A DNA stretch of 18,048 bases, taken from NCBI GenBank assembly GCA_049424465.1, contig JBMSSR010000021.1, positions 1 to 18,048 of the forward strand, in the 5' to 3' direction. Positions 14,668 through 18,048 of the stretch are shown in pieces. Origin of the DNA: UBA668 sp049424465 (GTDB taxonomy: Bacteria; Actinomycetota; Acidimicrobiia; Acidimicrobiales; Ilumatobacteraceae). The position numbers were made by a program, and so were the translations under genes. Each line of letters opens with the position of its first letter. The first letter of the stretch is position 1. The notes beneath the pieces are model-generated. The model did no database searches. It was not told where the DNA came from and saw only the letters and a program-made list of their open reading frames with translations.

Positions 14668-15510
14668 ATGAAGCGATCACGTCTCGCCCTGCTCGGCACC
14701 ATCGGTGCTGCGGTGGCGATCCCGGTGGTCATGTCGGGCGCGTTCACCAGCAGCGCGTCCTCCCCCTCGACTCCCAAGCCGGCATCGCCCGGCGTGGCGG
14801 TGCTGGCCGCCGCATCAGCGGACGACGACCCGATGGTCATCTCGTCCGGTCCCACCACCGAGCCGGCCGGGCGACCGTCCACCGTGCACGGGAACCCGCA
14901 TGTGGTGATGTTCACCGTCGAGTGGGAGCTGTCGACCGGTGCCGCACCGACGGATCTCGACGCCGTGCTGCCGACCGGGTGGCGCGACCACTTCGTGCTC
15001 GAGGCGCTCGGCCGCCCCGGCGAGGGCGGAGAGACGTCGGCGACGTGCACGTACGCCGCCGGTGCCGAGGTCATCAGCTGCGAGTACATGAATGCCGGAG
15101 GCCACGAGATGGCGCACGGCATGAACGTGCCACGCAGTCCCAGTGCCATGTACTCCGTGACGGTCGACGGCGTGCCGACCGGATGGACGGTCGAGGCCGA
15201 CACGGTCGGCGAGTTCGGCATGCGTGCCGAGTGCCCGAAGAAGTCGGCGTCGCTGCTCGCATCGGTGAACGACAAGGGGCCCCGCGGCTGCCTGCACACG
15301 GTGACGATCGTGCAGAACGCACCTGCGGCGACCACGACCACGTTGGCGCCGACCACGTCGGCCGCCTCGTCGCCGCCGCTCCCCGTGACGGGTGGCGGTG
15401 CCGGCACCGTCGCGCTCGCGTCGCTGCTGCTGCTCGCAGCCGGTGTATGCACCCAGCAGCTCGCACGGCGCGGCGGACCGCGCCAGCAGGGCGCCGGTGA
15501 CGGCCACTGA
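14668..15510 (+). CDS. Secreted LPxTG-type surface protein, function unknown
   Basis: This 280-residue protein has an N-terminal signal peptide (about 1-30), an extracellular domain (about 75-216) and a C-terminal sorting signal: LPVTG (238-242), a hydrophobic segment (about 245-261) and a basic RR tail (267-268). It is therefore probably fixed to the wall by a sortase, although no sortase gene is in the window. The extracellular domain is rich in beta-strand patterns and has four Cys (127, 138, 189, 208) that could form two disulfides; it loosely resembles DUF11-like wall domains. A Thr/Ser/Pro linker (217-237) spans the wall. I do not recognise a specific family. Its 3' end overlaps the histidine-kinase start by 14 bases, which is unexpected for a surface protein and suggests co-expression. 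Confidence 0.85.
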   Translation: MKRSRLALLGTIGAAVAIPVVMSGAFTSSASSPSTPKPASPGVAVLAAASADDDPMVISSGPTTEPAGRPSTVHGNPHVVMFTVEWELSTGAAPTDLDAVLPTGWRDHFVLEALGRPGEGGETSATCTYAAGAEVISCEYMNAGGHEMAHGMNVPRSPSAMYSVTVDGVPTGWTVEADTVGEFGMRAECPKKSASLLASVNDKGPRGCLHTVTIVQNAPAATTTTLAPTTSAASSPPLPVTGGGAGTVALASLLLLAAGVCTQQLARRGGPRQQGAGDGH

Positions 15511-16501
15511 TCCTGCCGTCGGCCGGCGTGCCGCTGGACCCGGTGAGCTCCTCGACCAGATCGTCGGGGCGCTCGCCGGGTTCGGCGCGCTCGACGTCGC
15601 GGTCCTCCGTGACGAGGCGGGGCACCGGGTTGCCGAGATCGTGGTCGACGGCGCGGGCGAGCGCGACAACCGCTGCCGTATCCTGTTCGCGGCTGACGTC
15701 ACCGAGCGCGTGACGATGGCGGTGCCAGCGGTCCACACCGACGGCCTGCCGACGGCGGCCCTGGTCGCCGAGCGTGAACGTGTGGCGAGGGACCTGCACG
15801 ACGGTGTGGTGCAGGACGTCTTTGCCACCGCCATGACGCTCGCCGCACTGCTGCCGATCCTGCCGGCCGAGGTGGGCCGGCGCATCGAGGAGCTGATCGA
15901 CCGGCAGGACGAGATCGTGCGCCGGCTGCGCACCACCGTGTTCGCGCTCAAGGGTTGTGGTGCCGGTGGGAGCAGGGCGCGCGACGCGATCGAAGGCGTC
16001 GCCTCGGAGGCTGCACGGGCGCTCGGCTTCTCACCGACACTCGCCTTCGATGGTTCGATCGACAGTCTCGACGGCACCGAGGCGCTGGATCACCTGTTGA
16101 TGGCGTTCCGCGAGTCCTTGTCGAACATTGCACGGCATGCCCGAGCCTCGACGGTCGAGGCGACCGTCGCTGCGTCGACGGACGGCGTGCGACTCGTCGT
16201 CGCGGACGACGGTGACGGTGCGGTTCGGTTCGGGGCCCCGGTTGCCGGCGACGGCCTCCGCAATCTCGACGAGCGGGCGCGCCTGTTCGGCGGTCGATGC
16301 ACCATCGGCGCGGGGCGAGACCGCGGCACGGTGGTGGAGTGGTCGGTGCCGCGCCTCAGCACGTCGCCAGCGGCTCAGGCGCTCGACGGCAGACCGTCGG
16401 TGGGCCTGTCCGCAGGCGGACGGTCGGCCGATGTGCGGGCGGCAGTGGCTCGTCCCGCTGCGGTATCGAGCAGCGCGACGACGTCGCGGTCCGACACCTG
16501 A
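15497..16501 (+). CDS. Soluble sensor histidine kinase, NarL/DevS type (HisKA_3)
   Basis: This 334-residue kinase is expected to phosphorylate a LuxR-type response regulator, most simply the one at 17252. No membrane segment is present. A short GAF-like input region (about 15-90) precedes the dimerisation helix ERERVARDLHDGVVQDVFAT (92-111), with phospho-acceptor H101. The ATPase domain has the N box RESLSNIARHA (205-215), ADDGDG (236-241) and GDGLRNLDERARLFGG (251-266). The RTTVFAL segment (145-151) also resembles DevS/DosS kinases. The input region is much shorter than the two haem-GAF domains of DevS, so the signal is unclear. The GTG at 15497 is chosen because it follows GCAGGGCG and begins just before the GAF-like helix. 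Residues after about 287 are low-complexity and lie antisense to the phosphoribosyltransferase gene. Confidence 0.92.
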   Translation: MTATDPAVGRRAAGPGELLDQIVGALAGFGALDVAVLRDEAGHRVAEIVVDGAGERDNRCRILFAADVTERVTMAVPAVHTDGLPTAALVAERERVARDLHDGVVQDVFATAMTLAALLPILPAEVGRRIEELIDRQDEIVRRLRTTVFALKGCGAGGSRARDAIEGVASEAARALGFSPTLAFDGSIDSLDGTEALDHLLMAFRESLSNIARHARASTVEATVAASTDGVRLVVADDGDGAVRFGAPVAGDGLRNLDERARLFGGRCTIGAGRDRGTVVEWSVPRLSTSPAAQALDGRPSVGLSAGGRSADVRAAVARPAAVSSSATTSRSDT

Positions 16502-17130
16502 GCGAAGTCGGCGTACCAGCAGCCGACCGCCGGCACGTCCTGCTCGATGACGCACACGAGGTCGTCTGCCTCTTCGGCCAGGCGAGTCCGCCAGTCGGTG
16601 GGCGCTGCGGGCACTGCGAGCACCACGCGGGCTGCGCCGAGCGTGCGGGCCGCCCGGCAGGCCGCACGCGCGGTCGCTCCGGTGGCGATGCCGTCGTCCA
16701 CGATCACGACGGTGCGACCCACGAGTGGTGGTCGTCGGTCCACGCCGAACGCGTGTGAGTTCGTGTCGAGGCGGGCGCGCTCCCTGCGCTCGACGTTCGC
16801 AAGCTCCGTGTCGGTGACGCCGCACCGCTGTGCGAGGTCATGGTCGACGACTCGTGCGCCGGCCTCGGAGATCGCGCCGACCGCGAGCTCGGGTTGAGCG
16901 GGTGCGCCGAGCTTTCGTGCCACCAGCACGTGCAGCGGTGCGTGCAGCCGGGCAGCGACCTCGGCGGCGACCGGAACGCCACCACGGGGGAGGCCGAGCA
17001 CGATGACGGTCGGAGTCGGCTCGCCTGAGGTGGCTGACTTGTTCTCGGTCGTAGCGCTCGGGCCGAGCAGCAATTCCACCATGTGGGCCAGCTGTCGGCC
17101 CGCATCGACGCGATCGGCGAATCGGACCAT
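16375..17130 (-). CDS. Phosphoribosyltransferase-domain protein (Rv0571c N-domain-like)
   Basis: This 251-residue protein has a type I PRTase fold. Visible motifs are LGLPRGGVPVAAEVA (45-59), VARKLGAPAQPELAVGAI (70-87), the PRPP-binding loop VVIVDDGIATGATA (141-154) and the family's closing ADFAQVSDRDVVALL (207-221). Proteins of this kind are often near stress genes in actinobacteria, and mycobacterial Rv0571c of the DosR regulon has a related domain; the actual base substrate is unknown. The ATG at 17130 is chosen because relatives begin MxxFADRxDAG. A GTG at 17142 is also possible; a longer reading to 17253 would abut the response-regulator start and add 41 unlikely residues. The 3' 127 bases overlap the kinase gene on the other strand, including codons for the conserved QVSD motif. 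The last 25 residues are low-complexity. Confidence 0.9.
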   Translation of the reverse strand: MVRFADRVDAGRQLAHMVELLLGPSATTENKSATSGEPTPTVIVLGLPRGGVPVAAEVAARLHAPLHVLVARKLGAPAQPELAVGAISEAGARVVDHDLAQRCGVTDTELANVERRERARLDTNSHAFGVDRRPPLVGRTVVIVDDGIATGATARAACRAARTLGAARVVLAVPAAPTDWRTRLAEEADDLVCVIEQDVPAVGCWYADFAQVSDRDVVALLDTAAGRATAARTSADRPPADRPTDGLPSSA

Positions 17131-17251
17131 TTCGGTGTACACGGCATTGCAGCGTCGTCTAGTGATCGGCTCTTGACCATCGTGACCTGTCAGTGATGTG
17201 TAGCCAAATGGCCCTTTCGCCGCGTGGCCTCTTCCGGCCATCGTTCTGCCC
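17131..17251. promoter_or_regulatory. Divergent promoter region of the phosphoribosyltransferase and the DevR-like regulator
   Basis: This 121-base region is visibly less GC-rich than its flanks. ATGGCC (17208-17213) and GGCCAT (17236-17241) are complementary, and TGGCC/GGCCA (17225-17229, 17236-17240) form an alternative small hairpin. GCCCTTTCGCCG (17211-17222) loosely resembles the core of a DevR/DosR box (CTTTnG between G- and C-rich halves). CATCGT (17239-17244) ends 7 bases before the regulator ATG and could be a leaderless-type -10 box; no Shine-Dalgarno is seen for that gene. All of these are weak matches. Confidence 0.3.
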
Positions 17252-17911
17252 ATGAGCGATGACAGTCAGAAGATCAGTGTGTTCCTCGTCGACGATCACC
17301 TCGTTGTCCGGGAAGGCGTCCGGGTGGTCCTCGAGCAGAGCGGCGCCATCGAGGTGGTGGGCGAGGCGGCGACTGCCAAGGAGGCGATCCAGCGGATCGG
17401 CGCGACCAGGCCCAAGGTCGCGGTGATCGACGTCCAGTTGCCCGACCGCGCCGGCACCGAGCTGTGTGCCGACATCCGCGCGGCGCACCCGGACACCGCG
17501 TGCCTGATGCTCACGTCGTTCGCCGATGACGAGGCGCTGTTCGAGTCGATCTCGGCGGGTGCTGCGGGCTTCGTGCTCAAGCAGGTGCGCGGTGACGGAC
17601 TCGTCGAGGCGGTCGAGCGAGTCGCCGCCGGCGAGTCGCTCATCGACGCATCCGTGACGGCGCGCCTGCTCGAGCGCATCCGCAATCCACAGGCGCTCAC
17701 CGACCCACGGCTCGCGTCGCTGACGACGCTCGAGCGTGCGATCCTCCGACATGTCGTCGACGGACTGACGAACCGCGAGATCGCGCCGCTGGTCAACGTG
17801 TCGGAGAAGACGGTCAAGAACTACGTGTCATCGATCCTGCACAAGCTCGGTCTGTCGCGCCGCACCGAGGCCGCAGTGTTCGCGCTGCGCTCCGGGGAGT
17901 TCGACGACTGA
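17252..17911 (+). CDS. LuxR/NarL-family response regulator, DevR (DosR)-like
   Basis: This 219-residue DNA-binding regulator has an N-terminal receiver domain (about 8-125) with acidic D14-D15, phospho-acceptor D60 (VAVIDVQLPD), T88 (LMLTSF) and K110 (FVLKQV). The C-terminal GerE-type helix-turn-helix spans about 155-212, with LTNREIAPLVNVSEKTVKNY (172-191) and LHKLGLSRRTEAAVFA (196-211). The receiver start (ISVFLVDDHLVVREGV) and the HTH end closely match mycobacterial DevR as I remember it. Its natural partner is the DevS-like kinase at 15497, separated by the opposite-strand phosphoribosyltransferase. The ATG at 17252 lacks a Shine-Dalgarno, suggesting a leaderless transcript. The operon does not continue; hairpins follow. 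Confidence 0.94.
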   Translation: MSDDSQKISVFLVDDHLVVREGVRVVLEQSGAIEVVGEAATAKEAIQRIGATRPKVAVIDVQLPDRAGTELCADIRAAHPDTACLMLTSFADDEALFESISAGAAGFVLKQVRGDGLVEAVERVAAGESLIDASVTARLLERIRNPQALTDPRLASLTTLERAILRHVVDGLTNREIAPLVNVSEKTVKNYVSSILHKLGLSRRTEAAVFALRSGEFDD

Positions 17912-17928
17912 TCCGTGTGCCGGCGCGG

Positions 17929-17962
17929 CCGAGGGTTGGCTCGGTCTGCGACGGCCCCTCGG
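17929..17962 (+). terminator. Hairpin after the response regulator
   Basis: CCGAGGG (17929-17935) pairs with CCCTCGG (17956-17962) around a 20-base loop, 17 bases after the regulator stop. It is a reasonable terminator position; no T-tract follows. Confidence 0.45.
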
Positions 17963-18022
17963 TGCCACCCCCGACCGGGAGTACGGCGTCGGCGCACTGC
18001 GTCGGCGTCGAGGGGGTGGCAC
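17962..18022. repeat. 11-bp inverted repeat at the right end
   Basis: GTGCCACCCCC (17962-17972) and GGGGGTGGCAC (18012-18022) are perfectly complementary with a 39-base spacer rich in GGCGTCGGCG-like repeats. It abuts the preceding hairpin and could be a second terminator element or a binding site. No gene is seen between 17912 and the window end. Confidence 0.45.
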
Positions 18023-18033
18023 TGTCCGGGGTT

Positions 18034-18045
18034 GGGGGGGGGGGG
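18034..18045. other. 12-G homopolymer at the window end
   Basis: A run of twelve G followed by CCC closes the window. Such runs are rare elsewhere here and may be an assembly or sequencing artefact at a contig end. Confidence 0.6.
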
Positions 18046-18048
18046 CCC

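Noticed and set aside
17131..17253. N-terminal extension of the phosphoribosyltransferase to 17253
   Set aside because: It would abut the divergent regulator start, leaves no promoter for either gene and adds residues not seen at the start of relatives.
17962..18022. CRISPR or attachment-site interpretation of the right-end inverted repeat
   Set aside because: Only one pair of arms, no regular spacers, no integrase or cas gene nearby.

Overview
The window is very GC-rich, tightly packed DNA with many 4-base ATGA stop/start overlaps, GTG starts and SD-poor starts. This fits an actinobacterium. The secreted propeller protein carrying LDTR-type repeats, the LPxTG protein and the DevR/DevS-like signalling genes suggest a free-living Actinomycetota, perhaps Acidimicrobiia. 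The class is an inference; no marker gene here settles it.

Left part (1-6822, all on the minus strand): an apparent operon read right to left. It encodes a Tat-type solute-binding lipoprotein, two polyamine-type ABC permeases, and then the large, FAD and [2Fe-2S] subunits of a molybdenum hydroxylase (xanthine dehydrogenase / CO dehydrogenase-like family). Three of the five junctions are ATGA overlaps. The layout suggests import of a small nitrogenous or heterocyclic compound followed by hydroxylation. No ABC ATPase gene is present in the window, and the small subunit runs off the left edge. A divergent gene (6971-7576) encodes an HD-domain protein whose six potential metal ligands match PhnZ/MIOX-type diiron oxygenases rather than a plain HD phosphohydrolase.

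Middle part (7583-11973): a secreted alpha/beta hydrolase on the minus strand, a tRNA-Cys(GCA), a likely overlooked 34-residue zinc-ribbon microprotein on the minus strand with a strong ribosome binding site, and a divergent P2-like cation P-type ATPase with an unusual PEEFP motif. A 12-bp inverted repeat separates the tRNA from the microprotein.

Right part (12113-17911): a secreted beta-propeller whose blades are split by three tandem copies of a ~114-residue LDTR domain; a strong hairpin; a secreted LPxTG protein overlapping a soluble DevS-like histidine kinase by 14 bases; a convergent phosphoribosyltransferase whose 3' end overlaps the kinase 3' end by 127 bases; and a DevR-like response regulator. 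Kinase, phosphoribosyltransferase and regulator together resemble parts of the mycobacterial DosR dormancy system. The window ends in two hairpins and a 12-G homopolymer that may be a contig-end artefact. No CRISPR array, insertion sequence or phage gene was seen, and no gene-free stretch exceeds about 150 bases.
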